The notes: generated from the letters alone by a model not told the origin. Counted from the first letter of the stretch, positions 27,035 to 38,127 are shown. The stretch is DNA of 58,969 bases from Adonisia turfae CCMR0081 (GCF_011009555.1 NZ_QXHD01000004.1:2834391-2893359), one strand, 5' to 3'. Program-made: numbers and translations.

Positions 27035-29452
27035 ATGTATCTGGGGGGAGTGCTTACAGCAGTGTTTTTAAGGATAATCAGAAAACGCTTATTTATCTCG
27101 CTATTTTTATCTGTTCTATTAATTGTGACCACCTTAGGGCCTAGTATGGCTCAGGTGACGTCATCTCCAGGAGCTTCTGATGATCCAGCGGAGGCAGGTA
27201 CTGCTGTTGATCGTCGTAATCGTAACGAAGATGGTGCAACATTAGGACGAGATCTTCTGCAAGATGCTCAAGCGGCTGAATTAGAACAGGAAGATGGCAG
27301 TCAATATATTCTTGAATTCAATCGTAGTCCGGTCGTAGGTACACGCCTGCGTCTAGAGGGTATTTATAATGAGTCTCGGTTAAGGTTTACACGGCCACGT
27401 AACTGGTCGGTTAAGTCTGTCAAGATTCTGTTGCGTTATCGTCATTCTGGGGCTCTTTACGCAACTCGCTCCAATCTGAACGTGATTGTTAATGACAATA
27501 ATGTTGGTAGTGTACCGCTAAATCTGAAACAGGGTGATACGGGCACCATTGTTTTTGACATTCCTACACGTATTCTAAAAGATTACAACGAGCTCATTAT
27601 TGCGGGTTTGCAGAATAACTCACCCACCTGTACCCAGGATCCATTTGACCCATCACTTTGGACAGAAATTTTACCGGATTCAAAGCTGGTATTTAACTAT
27701 GACGCTGAACCGTTCCAACTGGATTTCAATAGCTATCCCTATCCCCTGATTGACGTGCTCAGTTTGGAAACAAACCACATTGATTATGTTGTTCCTACTG
27801 AGCAGGATCAAGCTTGGTTAACAGCTATTTCACGGCTACAGACATCTTTAGGACGTATTGCTGACTATCGCCCTTTAGAAACAGATCTAGTTGAAAAGTT
27901 TGATGATGTAGCTGATGGCAACCGAGTCGTAATAGTTGGGACACCTAGTCAGCAACCCATGTTGGAGAACCTTAATTTACCACTGACTCTCAAAAATAAG
28001 CGTTGGTTGGATAACAAACAGACACTAATTTCTTCTGATACTGGTATTTTGATGTGGACTGTGCTTAAGGATAAACAGTCCCCTGTATTAGTAGCAACAG
28101 GTAATGGATCTACTGCTGTAGATAAGGCAGTGCGGTTCTTAACACAGTCTCAAGATCGCAAAATTGGTGCCGGTCAAATTGTTTTGGTAGATGAGGTGGA
28201 AGAAATTGAGGCACCTGACATTCGTGATTGGCCTCGTTATCTGCCCCTATCTGATAATTTTGAGCTCAGCGATCTAACAGGATTTAATAATGAGCCGATT
28301 GATGATGTGGTGATTCGAGGTGCTCATGCGCCACCGTTTGAATTTGATTTTAAGGCGTTACCGGACGATCGCTTTTTGCCAGGAAATGTGATGACTCTGC
28401 GGTACACCTATGGTCCCCAGGTAAACCCGCTCACATCTCTAGTGGAAGTGCAGTTAGACGGTATTACCGTTGCTGGTCGCCGTCTCGATTCGATTGACGG
28501 TAAGCGGCGATCCACCTTGAAAGTGGAATTGCCAGAACAGCACATTACACCTCAGTCACGTTTAAAAGTTTATTTGAGATTTGATCCACGGGAACGTCGT
28601 TCCTGTAGCCGTGTTACAGACCACCAACTATGGGGCACCATCCACAGCGACAGTGCCTTTAATCTCAACCGTCAACAGGTGGCAAAACTACCGGATCTAA
28701 ATCTATTAAAGGCTGGTTATCCGTTTGCAGCACCTCAAGATTTGTCTCGTACTACCATTGTGTTGCCCAACAAACCCAGTATGACTGAGTTATCGTTGAT
28801 GCTTGAATTAAGTGAGCGTCTCGGTCGTTTAAGTCGTTCAGAAGCAGTACGGGTCCAGGTTTATCCGGTTGGCAAACTGACCCCGGAAATACGGGAATCA
28901 CAGAATCTGGTGGCTATTGGATTGCGATCGCAATTTCCCTTGGTTGAAGCTTTAGAAGCTGCGGAGTTTAACCTGAAAGATGGAGCCCGCCAATGGGGTG
29001 ACAGTCAGGTTCAAACGTTGCCTGATGCAGAGGGTGTTTTACAGCAGCAACTATCTCCGTGGAATGAATCACGAGTATTGTTGACTATGACAGCTCAAAG
29101 TGAAGATGGTTTGAAGCAGCTCCGCGATCTCTTAGAACTGGATTCCCTATTTTTCCAGTTGCAAGGGGACACGGTGTTAATTAGTGCCAATGACGAAACG
29201 CCATCTCCTTATGACGAAAACGCCTATAATCTAGAGTTCTTACAGCGTTCTGCCCAGCAAGATATTCAAGAAAAGAGTGCGTTTCAAAGAGCCATCACCG
29301 TCATTCAGGGTAATTGGTTCCTCCTGATTCCCGGTATCATTGTGCTCTCATTGTTGCTCTATGGTGTTCTCCAAGCATACTTAAAACGAAATGATGCTCT
29401 GACGGCTGCCCAAGGTGTTATGACCGATCCATCTGCGCCAGGAGAACTTTAA
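27035..29452 (+). CDS. bcsB: cellulose synthase regulatory subunit BcsB
   Basis: 805 aa. An N-terminal signal peptide ends near GPSMAQ, then periplasmic jelly-roll and flavodoxin-like domains (residues ~85-760), and a C-terminal anchor helix (FLLIPGIIVLSLLLYGVL, ~765-785). BcsB accompanies the synthase BcsA and guides the glucan through the periplasm. The SPTCTQDPFDPSLWTEI block and the RFDPRERRSCSRV block are typical. The gene precedes bcsA, the reverse of the usual proteobacterial order, with a 2-bp gap (bcsB stop at 29452, bcsA start at 29455), so translation is probably coupled. A 731-bp spacer upstream holds the regulatory candidates. Confidence 0.93.
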   Translation: MYLGGVLTAVFLRIIRKRLFISLFLSVLLIVTTLGPSMAQVTSSPGASDDPAEAGTAVDRRNRNEDGATLGRDLLQDAQAAELEQEDGSQYILEFNRSPVVGTRLRLEGIYNESRLRFTRPRNWSVKSVKILLRYRHSGALYATRSNLNVIVNDNNVGSVPLNLKQGDTGTIVFDIPTRILKDYNELIIAGLQNNSPTCTQDPFDPSLWTEILPDSKLVFNYDAEPFQLDFNSYPYPLIDVLSLETNHIDYVVPTEQDQAWLTAISRLQTSLGRIADYRPLETDLVEKFDDVADGNRVVIVGTPSQQPMLENLNLPLTLKNKRWLDNKQTLISSDTGILMWTVLKDKQSPVLVATGNGSTAVDKAVRFLTQSQDRKIGAGQIVLVDEVEEIEAPDIRDWPRYLPLSDNFELSDLTGFNNEPIDDVVIRGAHAPPFEFDFKALPDDRFLPGNVMTLRYTYGPQVNPLTSLVEVQLDGITVAGRRLDSIDGKRRSTLKVELPEQHITPQSRLKVYLRFDPRERRSCSRVTDHQLWGTIHSDSAFNLNRQQVAKLPDLNLLKAGYPFAAPQDLSRTTIVLPNKPSMTELSLMLELSERLGRLSRSEAVRVQVYPVGKLTPEIRESQNLVAIGLRSQFPLVEALEAAEFNLKDGARQWGDSQVQTLPDAEGVLQQQLSPWNESRVLLTMTAQSEDGLKQLRDLLELDSLFFQLQGDTVLISANDETPSPYDENAYNLEFLQRSAQQDIQEKSAFQRAITVIQGNWFLLIPGIIVLSLLLYGVLQAYLKRNDALTAAQGVMTDPSAPGEL

Positions 29453-29454
29453 TT

Positions 29455-32121
29455 ATGGCTGAACGAATATTCATTACCCATCGATTGAGAGACTTTCAGT
29501 CTGTCTTCAAAACCTATCTGTCTAAAAGAGTTCGGCCTTTACTGATTGAACTGCTGATCATTACGCTCCCCGATTGGTTTGATCAGAGTTTGCAGTGGCT
29601 CAATAAACAACAGCTATTGGTGTTGGCATTGTGTTTAACCACATTTGCCTGGCCTATCATGACAGCGCGGCCAACAATTCTGCAGCAGGGACTGGTGGCG
29701 TTAGCCCTATTGGGTGTAGGTCAGGTATTGTTGCGGTTAGAAGATCGCCAGACTAGCCAACGAGTCAGTGAATACTTGCATTTGCTATTGATAGCTGTTA
29801 GTACCATCACAACCCTGCGGTATCTGTACTATCGCTCTAACTACACGCTTAACTTAGGTTCTTGGCTGGATGGTTTCTTTTCAATTTTGCTGTTTACGGC
29901 AGAGCTTTATGCAATTGCTACTCTGTTATTGTCCTATTTCCAGACCTTAAGGATTCGCGAGCGTAAATCTATTTCCCTCGATCGTTGGCCACAGGAGAAA
30001 TGGCCTAAGGTAGATATTTATATTCCTACCTATAACGAAGATGTTGCCATCGTCCGTAAAACCGTATTGGGAGCCCTCAAGATTGATTATCCGGCAGATA
30101 AAAAGGTTGTTTATGTGTTAGATGATGGTCGTGCTGAAAAATATCGGGAACGTCGCCTTGCCCTAAAGGCCATGTGTGAAGAGTTAGGATGTATGATGCT
30201 GACCCGTGACAACAACGATCACGCTAAGGCTGGTAACATCAATACAGCACTGGACAGAACAGACGGTCAGCTAGTGCTTATTCTAGATTGTGACCATATA
30301 CCGGTACGAGGGTTTTTGCAGGAAACTGTTGGCTTCTTCTTTGATAAAAAATTAGCTCTGGTACAAACTCCTCACTGGTTCTATAATCCCGATCCATTTG
30401 AGCGTAATTTACTTACTCAAGGGCAGATACCCGTTGGTAACGAGCTATTTTACAAGGTGTTGCAAAAAGGTAATGACTTTTGGAATGCAGCCTTTTTCTG
30501 TGGCTCTGCAGCCTTGATTCGTCGTAAGTATCTGGTTGACGTTGGAGGGATTGCAACCGAGACAGTAACCGAAGACTGCCACACATCTTTACGATTGCAC
30601 TCTCTGGGTTATCGCACTGTTTACTACGACAAAATTATGGTGGCTGGCTTAGCCCCTGAGAAATTTTCCTCATATGTAGGTCAGCAGGTTCGTTGGGCCA
30701 GGGGGATGGCTCAGATTTTACGGATTGAAAATCCCCTGTTTAACCGCAAACTTAATTTGCGTCTATCTCAGCGATTTTGCTATTTCAGTGCCACTTCCCA
30801 TTTCTTTTTTGGCTTTCCCCGGTTGATGTATGCAATTGCTCCCAACCTGTTTTTGCTGTTTGGGATCAACCCTGTAAAGGGTTTAGGTATTGAGACATTG
30901 TTCTATGCATTGCCGCACATTGTGCTCTCAATGCATGCGAATCATATCTCCTACAAACATGTTCGGTTTTCTTTCTGGAATGAGATTTATGAATTTGCAA
31001 TGTCATTCCAGGCAGGTATTGTGACATTGCTGGCGTTGATCAATCCACATTTGGGTTCCTTTAACGTGACTGATAAGGGAGTCTCAGTAGAATCTCGTAG
31101 CTTTGATATCGATAGTGTGCGCTATCTTGTGGTTCTAGGAGCGATTACAGCTGCGTCTCTACTGACTGTACCTATCTGGCTAATTCTCAGCCCTTTGGAT
31201 ACTCAGGCTGTACTGATCAACACCCTATGGTGTGTGTTTAACCTTTCTCTGGTTTTAACAGCGTGTCTGGTGGCATTTGAACAACCACAGCTGCGACAAT
31301 CTCACCGGTTACCGCGTGAGCTAATTGCTCGCCTTTACAGTGATGATGGTCAAGTTTGGGAAGGTACAACGATTGATGTTAGTGAAACGGGCGCTCAGGT
31401 GCTGCTTGATGTTTGGCCCAATGTTTCTGACCGGGTACAGCTAGAGATTTTGGGTGATTATGGAGCGATCGCCTTACTAGATGCAGAAATTGTCAGAGCT
31501 ACTGCAACAGATGCCTTGCAGACAAAGCTAGCCATTAACTTTGTCAATATGACTCAAGCACAGCAAGATGATCTCGCCATTGTGATTTTTTCTGATGTGC
31601 GCAGATGGTATTCCCAAATTCGTGAAAATACTGATAACCCATGGCAGTCCCTCAGCTTTATTTTGATGAGTTTGAGGCGAGCTTTCCAAGAGTTACGCCC
31701 AGCTAATAGCGTTAAGATGCGTAAACAAGTTGAGGTAATGAGTGACCTTAGATGGAAAGGGTGGGGTAGCAATGTTCAAGCTGCTATGATCACTGAGCTG
31801 GGGTCAAGGGACATGCGGCTAGAGTTGTTGGGTGATGCTAGTACGGCGGCTATTGCCCTGCAGGATAATCACCCCCTGTTACATTTGCAGGTCTATCCAC
31901 AAGTGGATAGCGTTCATTCCTATGATTTGATGGCTCAGGTTGAGCGTCTTGAACTCGTACCTAAGCTTTCAAGTACCTATAGTGGCTCGGTTACAAACGC
32001 AGATTTAAATAATCCTAGTCAACTCTCGGATTATCGTGTGGCTTTGGAACTTACGTTCCCTGCATCCTTGGATCAGCAACAGCAGAACCAAATTAAAACG
32101 TTACTCAGACAGGTTGCCTAA
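29455..32121 (+). CDS. bcsA: cellulose synthase catalytic subunit BcsA, with PilZ domain
   Basis: 888 aa, GT2 UDP-glucose:glucan glycosyltransferase with multiple membrane helices on both sides of the catalytic loop. Motifs: LDDGRAEKYR (~222), LDCDHIP (~277, the DxD), FFCGSAALIRR gate, TEDCH (~371), QQVRW (~409). The C-terminal PilZ domain is intact, with R614-QSH-R618 (RxxxR) and D641-VSETG646 (DxSxxG), so c-di-GMP should bind and open the gate. It makes cellulose in the inner membrane with BcsB. The last ~170 residues after PilZ are an extension I do not recognise. It is followed by a 564-bp spacer and the pix operon. Confidence 0.95.
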   Translation: MAERIFITHRLRDFQSVFKTYLSKRVRPLLIELLIITLPDWFDQSLQWLNKQQLLVLALCLTTFAWPIMTARPTILQQGLVALALLGVGQVLLRLEDRQTSQRVSEYLHLLLIAVSTITTLRYLYYRSNYTLNLGSWLDGFFSILLFTAELYAIATLLLSYFQTLRIRERKSISLDRWPQEKWPKVDIYIPTYNEDVAIVRKTVLGALKIDYPADKKVVYVLDDGRAEKYRERRLALKAMCEELGCMMLTRDNNDHAKAGNINTALDRTDGQLVLILDCDHIPVRGFLQETVGFFFDKKLALVQTPHWFYNPDPFERNLLTQGQIPVGNELFYKVLQKGNDFWNAAFFCGSAALIRRKYLVDVGGIATETVTEDCHTSLRLHSLGYRTVYYDKIMVAGLAPEKFSSYVGQQVRWARGMAQILRIENPLFNRKLNLRLSQRFCYFSATSHFFFGFPRLMYAIAPNLFLLFGINPVKGLGIETLFYALPHIVLSMHANHISYKHVRFSFWNEIYEFAMSFQAGIVTLLALINPHLGSFNVTDKGVSVESRSFDIDSVRYLVVLGAITAASLLTVPIWLILSPLDTQAVLINTLWCVFNLSLVLTACLVAFEQPQLRQSHRLPRELIARLYSDDGQVWEGTTIDVSETGAQVLLDVWPNVSDRVQLEILGDYGAIALLDAEIVRATATDALQTKLAINFVNMTQAQQDDLAIVIFSDVRRWYSQIRENTDNPWQSLSFILMSLRRAFQELRPANSVKMRKQVEVMSDLRWKGWGSNVQAAMITELGSRDMRLELLGDASTAAIALQDNHPLLHLQVYPQVDSVHSYDLMAQVERLELVPKLSSTYSGSVTNADLNNPSQLSDYRVALELTFPASLDQQQQNQIKTLLRQVA

Positions 32122-32685
32122 AGATCACTGCTCGTGTGATGGGTTTCTAAAGCTCATTTGTTCTAGTTCGCAACTGCGATTTTCATTATTATTTCGTCAT
32201 TCTAATGGTGTACGTAGCCTGGTAATGTCCTGTGATCCTGGGTATAGGGAATTATTACCGTAGTTCCTTTTTCTGTTACCTCTTTTATGAAGACTTTGTT
32301 TGGGCGTACGTAATTTTACTGGTATTCTCAAACTAAATGTACAAACTTACAGTGCTATATGTTCCTAAACTAAGGGGGATATAGTGGCTTATTGCAGGGT
32401 GATTAAAATTTTGATAAATGTGACCTTGAAACAGGGTTCTTCCAAATAGATGGTCCGGACTAGGGAGCAAATAGTGGAATTTCTTCATAGTGAAGTTGTC
32501 GCATAAATTTATTTCTATTGCCGCATATATCTATTTCCATAGGAAAGAAACCATTTGTATGGTTATTGAGTCGAAAATGTATATATCTATTCGTGGCCGT
32601 GTGTAATAGGTGTACTACCCATTGCTTTGGTCTAATTTAGCCCTAAAGGGTTTTGGCTTTTTGCTGTATCGTTAAACATTCAGTT
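32122..32685. other. intergenic region between bcsA and pixG
   Basis: 564-bp AT-rich spacer; it presumably holds the bcsA terminator and the pix promoter. A weak inverted repeat ATCAC/GTGAT lies just after bcsA, and TATATCTATT occurs twice near 32525 and 32580. No RNA gene or clear box recognised. Confidence 0.45.
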
Positions 32686-33798
32686 ATGAACAGTCGTTCG
32701 ATTGTGGGTTATGGTGCAACCCAGAAGTTACATCCTCTAAGCTTTTTGGCTCAGTTGATCAGTCGGCAGGTGAGTGGTCACTTCAAGTTGTACTCGGGGA
32801 CTAACTCATGGTCGCTTTTTCTTAACCAAGGCAAGCTTAATTTTGCTACAGATACTGATGCGCCCTTTGATCGCTTAGATCGTCATCTTCAGGACTTGAG
32901 TAGTGAAATTTCTACTCTAGTAGGTGCTGTGCGAGTTCAACTACGGTTGATGTTTGAGCAGTCACCTAAGCAGGCTCCCCTAACGCCAGATTATCAGGCG
33001 ATTAGTTGGTTGGTAGAGCAATCTCATCTAACGCCGGAACAAGCGAGTGGGTTGATACGCGCCATGGCGATTGAGGTAATTGAGTCCTTTTTGGGTGTGC
33101 AGGAAGGTAGTTATGATTTACTTGGTTTAGAGGATATTGGTGAGTATCCGGTTCTCTGTCAGTTAGATTTACGTCCTATTGTTGAAATCTGTCAACGAAA
33201 TCGGCGGCAGAGCTTACTATCATCCCCCTCAGCGGTGGCAGCTGGAGCGCCAGTGGTTTCTGTACAGTCTGTAGCTGCCTCTGTGCCGTCTGTTTCACCT
33301 GCTGCTAATAAGCTGGTGGATTCTGAATCCACTGCACAAGCTGGGGCTGCTGTTGTTAATCCTCAGGCTCGAGATGGAGGCGCTAACATGTCAGCATCTT
33401 CTGATGCTCGCAGGGCTGTTTACACAATTGCCTGTATTGATGATAGTCCAACTGTTTTGAACGCAATTCAAGAATTCTTGAATGATAGAAGTCTGAACGT
33501 TGTCCCTATTAGTGACCCGGTCAAGGCGTTGATGCAGGTTATGCGCTGTCGTCCAGATCTGATTCTGTTGGATGTAACCATGCCTAATTTGGATGGCTAT
33601 GAACTATGCTCTTTGTTACGCAGGCATCCAAGCTTTAGAAATACGCCCATTGTCATGGTGACGGGTAATACGGGCTTTATTGATCGCGCGAAAGCCAAGT
33701 TGGTAAGGTCTTCTGGTTATTTGACTAAGCCATTTAGTCAGTCAGAGCTCTTGAAAATGGTATTTATGCATTTACCGGCCGTGGGGCCGAGACAGTAG
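32686..33798 (+). CDS. pixG: PixG/TaxP1-type PatA-like response regulator
   Basis: 370 aa from ATG 32686. The N-terminal ~200 residues are a PatA-like/DUF4388 domain (LHPLSFLAQLISRQVSGHFKLY), followed by a Ser/Ala/Val-rich linker and a C-terminal receiver (~245-370) with IDDSP, phosphoacceptor Asp296 (LLDVTMPNLDG) and YLTKPF. First gene of the pixGHIJL-type phototaxis operon, where it is the response regulator downstream of the CheA-like kinase. An earlier TTG at 32653 in the same frame is less likely. Confidence 0.88.
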   Translation: MNSRSIVGYGATQKLHPLSFLAQLISRQVSGHFKLYSGTNSWSLFLNQGKLNFATDTDAPFDRLDRHLQDLSSEISTLVGAVRVQLRLMFEQSPKQAPLTPDYQAISWLVEQSHLTPEQASGLIRAMAIEVIESFLGVQEGSYDLLGLEDIGEYPVLCQLDLRPIVEICQRNRRQSLLSSPSAVAAGAPVVSVQSVAASVPSVSPAANKLVDSESTAQAGAAVVNPQARDGGANMSASSDARRAVYTIACIDDSPTVLNAIQEFLNDRSLNVVPISDPVKALMQVMRCRPDLILLDVTMPNLDGYELCSLLRRHPSFRNTPIVMVTGNTGFIDRAKAKLVRSSGYLTKPFSQSELLKMVFMHLPAVGPRQ

Positions 33799-33902
33799 TG
33801 AGCTAAATTGCTCATCTACTTCAATGTTTCAGATTTTGTGATAGTTACTATTATGAACACTGAGGGCGGTTGGCCACACATTTGGGGGATGACAGACAGA
33901 CT

Positions 33903-34277
33903 ATGACGGTAATTAAAACGGCTACAGTGCTAATCGTTGAGGATACACCCTCTGAACGAGAATTAATTAGCCATTATTTACAGGAAGAAGGCTACAGTGT
34001 CATCCATGCTGTGACAGCGCAAGAGGGGTTAGATAAGGCTATTTCTAGTCAGCCGAGCGTCATTGTTACGGATGTAGTGATGCCTGGAATGAGTGGCTTT
34101 GAGCTGTGTCGAAGCTTAAAGCGTGCGCCTGAAACAGAGAAGGTTCCGGTGATCATTTGTTCATCTAAGGATCAGGCAATTGATCGCCTGTGGGGTATGC
34201 GACAGGGGGCAGATGCCTACATCACTAAACCCTTTGAGCGAGAGGAACTACTGAAGGTAATTAAATCAGTATTGTAA
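33903..34277 (+). CDS. pixH: PixH/TaxY1-type CheY-like response regulator
   Basis: 124 aa single receiver domain from ATG 33903: acidic pair in VLIVEDTPSE, phosphoacceptor Asp57 (IVTDVVMPGM), Lys109 (YITKPFE). No output domain. In the pix operon it is the second response regulator. It begins 104 bp after pixG. An in-frame TTG at 33870 would add eleven residues. Confidence 0.88.
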   Translation: MTVIKTATVLIVEDTPSERELISHYLQEEGYSVIHAVTAQEGLDKAISSQPSVIVTDVVMPGMSGFELCRSLKRAPETEKVPVIICSSKDQAIDRLWGMRQGADAYITKPFEREELLKVIKSVL

Positions 34278-34320
34278 TTTTTTTAGTGTGCGATCGCATA
34301 TCGTTTGTGAGGTCACTATT

Positions 34321-34806
34321 TTGTCTGCTTTATCTCTGAAAAAAGACAGGCCTGTACTGGCAAAGTCATTCTTAAAGTTCCAGTTGGCTCCTAATGTTGT
34401 AGCCATGTTTCCTGCCCAGGCTGTTCAGGAAGCGGTCGTATTACCCACACGACGCGTGATGGCAATGCCCAATATGCCAGCAGCCCTCTTAGGGTTAACT
34501 AATCGCCGTGGCCGTGTATTTTGGGTTGCTAATTTAGTGCGCCTGCTGGGGTTACCAGTGCCCGATCACCACAGTCAACAATATAGCTTAATCATAGTTC
34601 AAGGACAGTCAACACCCCTAGCGTTACAGGTTGAAGCTATTGATGGTATGGTCAGCTTTCCACCGGAAGCTATTCATCCCCCTCCAAATAATGTGAGCAG
34701 TATTATTTTGCCGTACCTCATAGGCTGTGTTACTCACAACGATGAAACTATTTTTATATTAGACGTTGAAGCCCTGTTACAGTCTCCAGTGCTACAGGCA
34801 CCCTAG
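34321..34806 (+). CDS. pixI: PixI/TaxW1-type CheW scaffold protein
   Basis: CheW-like adaptor joining the receptor to the kinase. The TTG at 34321 has GAGG 8 bp before it and gives 161 aa; GTG 34288 in the same frame would add eleven residues. Features: KFLKFQLAPNVVAMFPAQAV strand and AALLGLTNRRGRVFWVANL followed by a DVEALLQ ending. It lies 43 bp after pixH. Confidence 0.85.
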   Translation: MSALSLKKDRPVLAKSFLKFQLAPNVVAMFPAQAVQEAVVLPTRRVMAMPNMPAALLGLTNRRGRVFWVANLVRLLGLPVPDHHSQQYSLIIVQGQSTPLALQVEAIDGMVSFPPEAIHPPPNNVSSIILPYLIGCVTHNDETIFILDVEALLQSPVLQAP

Positions 34807-34914
34807 GCTCTTCCCTTGATTAAGGTTGTTATTATCTTTTGCTGATTTCTATAGTTATCTACTCTGAGTCATTCGACGAATTGTTATTGAAACGCTATCT
34901 AAAGGAAACTTCTT

Positions 34915-37900
34915 ATGGGTATGGATGTTGGTACGAACTCAAATGCTGAGTCTAACTCTGAGGTAGATGCAGTGGATAATACCCCTAACCAAGAAGATAG
35001 TTCTCAGCGTGATCGGTTATTGGATGGTGTTGTAGTGAAATCTGTAGACGATATTCAAGAAAATAATAATGGCTTGGAGGATGCCCGTGAGCACAATCCA
35101 AATCAAGAACTAGCTGCCCAATTAGAAGAGATTGCGGCGGTTAGTCGTCGTAATGCATCTCCTCCAACCTCGTCTAACGGTGTGTCAAAACCAATGGCCA
35201 ATGTGCAAGATCAACAAACTTTATCTTATCGAGGCGTAAAATATCCTTCGGCAGAGGAGCGGTATGCCCCTGAGAATCTTAAAATTTCTCGTGGTAGCGC
35301 TCTACTACAATGGTTTTATGACTTACCTGTTAGCAGCAAGCAGCTAATTGGTTTAATCTCCTCAGAGGTTATCTCCGTTATTGGATTGGTTGGGGCAGGC
35401 TCACTCCTAATTATTAGCGGTGCCCGTCAGCAGTTATTAAAGCAAGCTGAAGCGGAACTAGCGGTCACGGATATTCAATACAACATTAAAGTCAACCAAA
35501 TGGGGTTTGGTTTCCGGGGTCAATCCGAAAACACAGCCATTGTGACGCTGGCTGAGGGAGTAGCTAATGGTTCTGATATTAGTGCTAATCAGCGCGCAGT
35601 TGTTCGGGAGATTTTGCAGGGAGAAGTTGAGGCTCGCGATATTGAGTATTCTACGCTCATTGGCATAGATGGGAAAATCATTGTCAATGCCCAAACTGAT
35701 CGCACTGGAGAAGAGTTTGATCCTTATGGGTTAGTTTCCCGTGTTGTTTCTGAGCGCCAGCAGATTAAGGCCAATGGTTTGGTTGAGCAAAGTGAGTTGC
35801 AACGCCAGGGAGTTGAGCTAACAACAGATGGAGATAAGGCGCTCATTCGATATGTAGCAACTCCTGTGTTTTCTCAAAACCAGACTGACCAATTAGTTGG
35901 GGTATTGATTGCGGGTGATCTCGTTAACGGTAAAACATCGATTGTTGAAGGCATTGTTCAAGCATTTGGAACTGGCTATGGCGCTATCTATTTGAGTGAA
36001 GGCTCCGATGATTTTCAATTGGCTTCCTTGGCTAATTTAGATGAAGGGGCCACTGAAATTGAAATTGGTGAAGAAGTTGAAGTTTATGATCAGAACCTGT
36101 TAGTAGCTGCATTAGACAGCCAAGGTGAAACGATTTCCCAACGTCTGGTGGAGTCCGAGGGTGATGCCTACGCTATGGCTGCAAAAACCTTGAGTGATAT
36201 CAACGGTGAGCCGATTGGGATTTTAATCCGTGGGACTTCAGAGGCACGTTTACAGCAGTTAATTAATAGAAGTCTGCAGATTCAATTTTTGATTGCATTA
36301 TTGGCTATTTTAGCTGATATCTTTTTAGCTCAGTTGTTGGGGCGTTCAATCGCTAGTCCGATTAAGCGTCTACAGCGTGCAACCGAGGCGTTTGCTGAGG
36401 GAGATCGTCAGGCAAAAGCCGATGTTTTTGCCAGGGACGAAGTCGGTCAGCTAGCAACTGCTTTTAACGACTTAACGAATACGGTGCTGCGTTCGGAAGG
36501 CACTCTACTGGATCAAGCGAGTGTCCAGGCAAGAGCGGCTCAACGGGCTAATCAACTAGCTAGTTTGACGAGTGACTTACGCAAAAATAATATCGATGAG
36601 GAGCGTTTGTACAGCATTGCTGTCAATGGTGTTCGTAAGGCGATAGAGACAGATCGAGTGATCTTTTATCGTTTTAATGAAGATTGGAGTGGTGAGATTA
36701 TTTCTGAGTCCGTTGGCATGGGATGGCCTGCGGCGTTGGGGGCTACTATTAAAGATCCCTGTTTTGCTTCTGGCTATGTTGATCAATACCGTCGCGGTCG
36801 TATACAGGCAACCAGTAATATTTTTGAAGCCGGGTTGACTGAGTGTCATTTAGGTCAATTGACGCCATTTAAAGTTAAGGCCAATTTGGTTGCCCCCATT
36901 TTGGACAATGGAGAATTGATTGGTTTGTTGGTCGCCCACCAATGTTCGGGGCCCAGAGAGTGGAGTGAGTTGGATATTAGCTTCTTTAAGCAGGCTGCTT
37001 TGCAGATCGGTTTATCTATTGAACAAGTTAGTCTGTTCAATCAGAAACAGCAAGCACAGTTAGAGGCAGAGGCACTATCTGAGGAGCGGCGACAGCGCCA
37101 AGAGACTCTTCAAATGGAATTACTAGGTCTCTTAGACGATGTTGAAGGCGCTGCTCGTGGTGATTTGACGGTTCGTGCTGATGTTTCAGCTGGAGAGATT
37201 GGTACTGTTGCTGACTTCTTTAATGCCATTATTGAGAGTCTGCGACAAATTGTGACTCAGGTTAAAACTTCAGCGGTGCAGGTGAATACCTCTTTGGGAG
37301 CTAACGAGGTTGCTATGCAGGTGTTGGCTGATGATGCCCTACAGCAGGCAGATCGCACAACGCAGACGCTTGATTCTGTAGAAAATATGACCATGGCCAT
37401 TACCCAAGCAGCTGATCGGGCCCAGCAAGCGGCCGTTGTGGCTCGTGAAGCCTCCCAGACTGCTGAAGACGGCGGATTAGCTATGGATCTGACGGTACAG
37501 AATATTTTGGATCTGAGGACAACCGTCGGTGAAACGGCTAAAAAGGTGAAGCGATTGGGTGAGTCATCGCAGCAGATTTCTAAGGTCGTTTCCTTGATTA
37601 ACCAGATTGCTACCCAGACCAACTTGCTGGCTATTAATGCGGGTATTGAGGCGGCCCGCGCTGGTGAAGAAGGTCAAGGTTTTGCTGCTGTTGCTGAAGA
37701 AGTGGGTGAACTAGCAGCCCGTTCTGCAGCTGCGACTCAGGATATTGAGCGCATTGTAGACAGTATCCAGAGGGAGACTGCTGATGTGGTGGATGCCATT
37801 GAAAGCAGTACTTCTCAGGTGGTTGAAGGAACTCGCCGAGTGGATGAGGCGAAGCAGAGCCTGGCGCGTATGATGGAAGTATCTCAGCAAATTGATGCTC

Positions 37901-38127
37901 TAGTGCAGACAATTTCTGCGGCTACCGTTTCCCAGGTAGAAACAGCAGCCAATGTGTCCACACTAATGCAAGAAATTTCCCAAGTGTCTGAACGTACATC
38001 GATTTCTTCCAAAACTGTATCGGAAGCGCTACAACAGACGGTTGCAGTGGCTAAGGAGCTAGAACTTTCTATGGCTGCCTTTAAGGTGGATGATCAGGAG
38101 GCTTCAAAAATATCTCAGGAGCAATAA
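34915..38127 (+). CDS. pixJ: PixJ/TaxD1-type phototaxis receptor with DXCF cyanobacteriochrome GAF
   Basis: 1070 aa methyl-accepting photoreceptor. Order: cytoplasmic N-terminus (~1-140), helix 1 (~141-165), periplasmic Cache-like sensor (~170-450), helix 2 (~452-475), HAMP (~475-527), a bilin GAF (~556-706), a second HAMP-like stretch (~735-795) and the MA signalling hairpin (~800-1060; tip [20 protein letters not shown]). In the GAF, DPCF gives Cys616 (DXCF) and TECHLGQL gives the canonical Cys644; the 28-residue spacing matches DXCF cyanobacteriochromes such as TePixJ (blue/green switching). A single GAF and a Cache domain are unlike Synechocystis PixJ1. The frame is intact. Confidence 0.92.
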   Translation: MGMDVGTNSNAESNSEVDAVDNTPNQEDSSQRDRLLDGVVVKSVDDIQENNNGLEDAREHNPNQELAAQLEEIAAVSRRNASPPTSSNGVSKPMANVQDQQTLSYRGVKYPSAEERYAPENLKISRGSALLQWFYDLPVSSKQLIGLISSEVISVIGLVGAGSLLIISGARQQLLKQAEAELAVTDIQYNIKVNQMGFGFRGQSENTAIVTLAEGVANGSDISANQRAVVREILQGEVEARDIEYSTLIGIDGKIIVNAQTDRTGEEFDPYGLVSRVVSERQQIKANGLVEQSELQRQGVELTTDGDKALIRYVATPVFSQNQTDQLVGVLIAGDLVNGKTSIVEGIVQAFGTGYGAIYLSEGSDDFQLASLANLDEGATEIEIGEEVEVYDQNLLVAALDSQGETISQRLVESEGDAYAMAAKTLSDINGEPIGILIRGTSEARLQQLINRSLQIQFLIALLAILADIFLAQLLGRSIASPIKRLQRATEAFAEGDRQAKADVFARDEVGQLATAFNDLTNTVLRSEGTLLDQASVQARAAQRANQLASLTSDLRKNNIDEERLYSIAVNGVRKAIETDRVIFYRFNEDWSGEIISESVGMGWPAALGATIKDPCFASGYVDQYRRGRIQATSNIFEAGLTECHLGQLTPFKVKANLVAPILDNGELIGLLVAHQCSGPREWSELDISFFKQAALQIGLSIEQVSLFNQKQQAQLEAEALSEERRQRQETLQMELLGLLDDVEGAARGDLTVRADVSAGEIGTVADFFNAIIESLRQIVTQVKTSAVQVNTSLGANEVAMQVLADDALQQADRTTQTLDSVENMTMAITQAADRAQQAAVVAREASQTAEDGGLAMDLTVQNILDLRTTVGETAKKVKRLGESSQQISKVVSLINQIATQTNLLAINAGIEAARAGEEGQGFAAVAEEVGELAARSAAATQDIERIVDSIQRETADVVDAIESSTSQVVEGTRRVDEAKQSLARMMEVSQQIDALVQTISAATVSQVETAANVSTLMQEISQVSERTSISSKTVSEALQQTVAVAKELELSMAAFKVDDQEASKISQEQ

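Noticed and set aside
37257..37622. 121-codon antisense frame inside pixJ
   Set aside because: Shadow of the helical MCP coding sequence.
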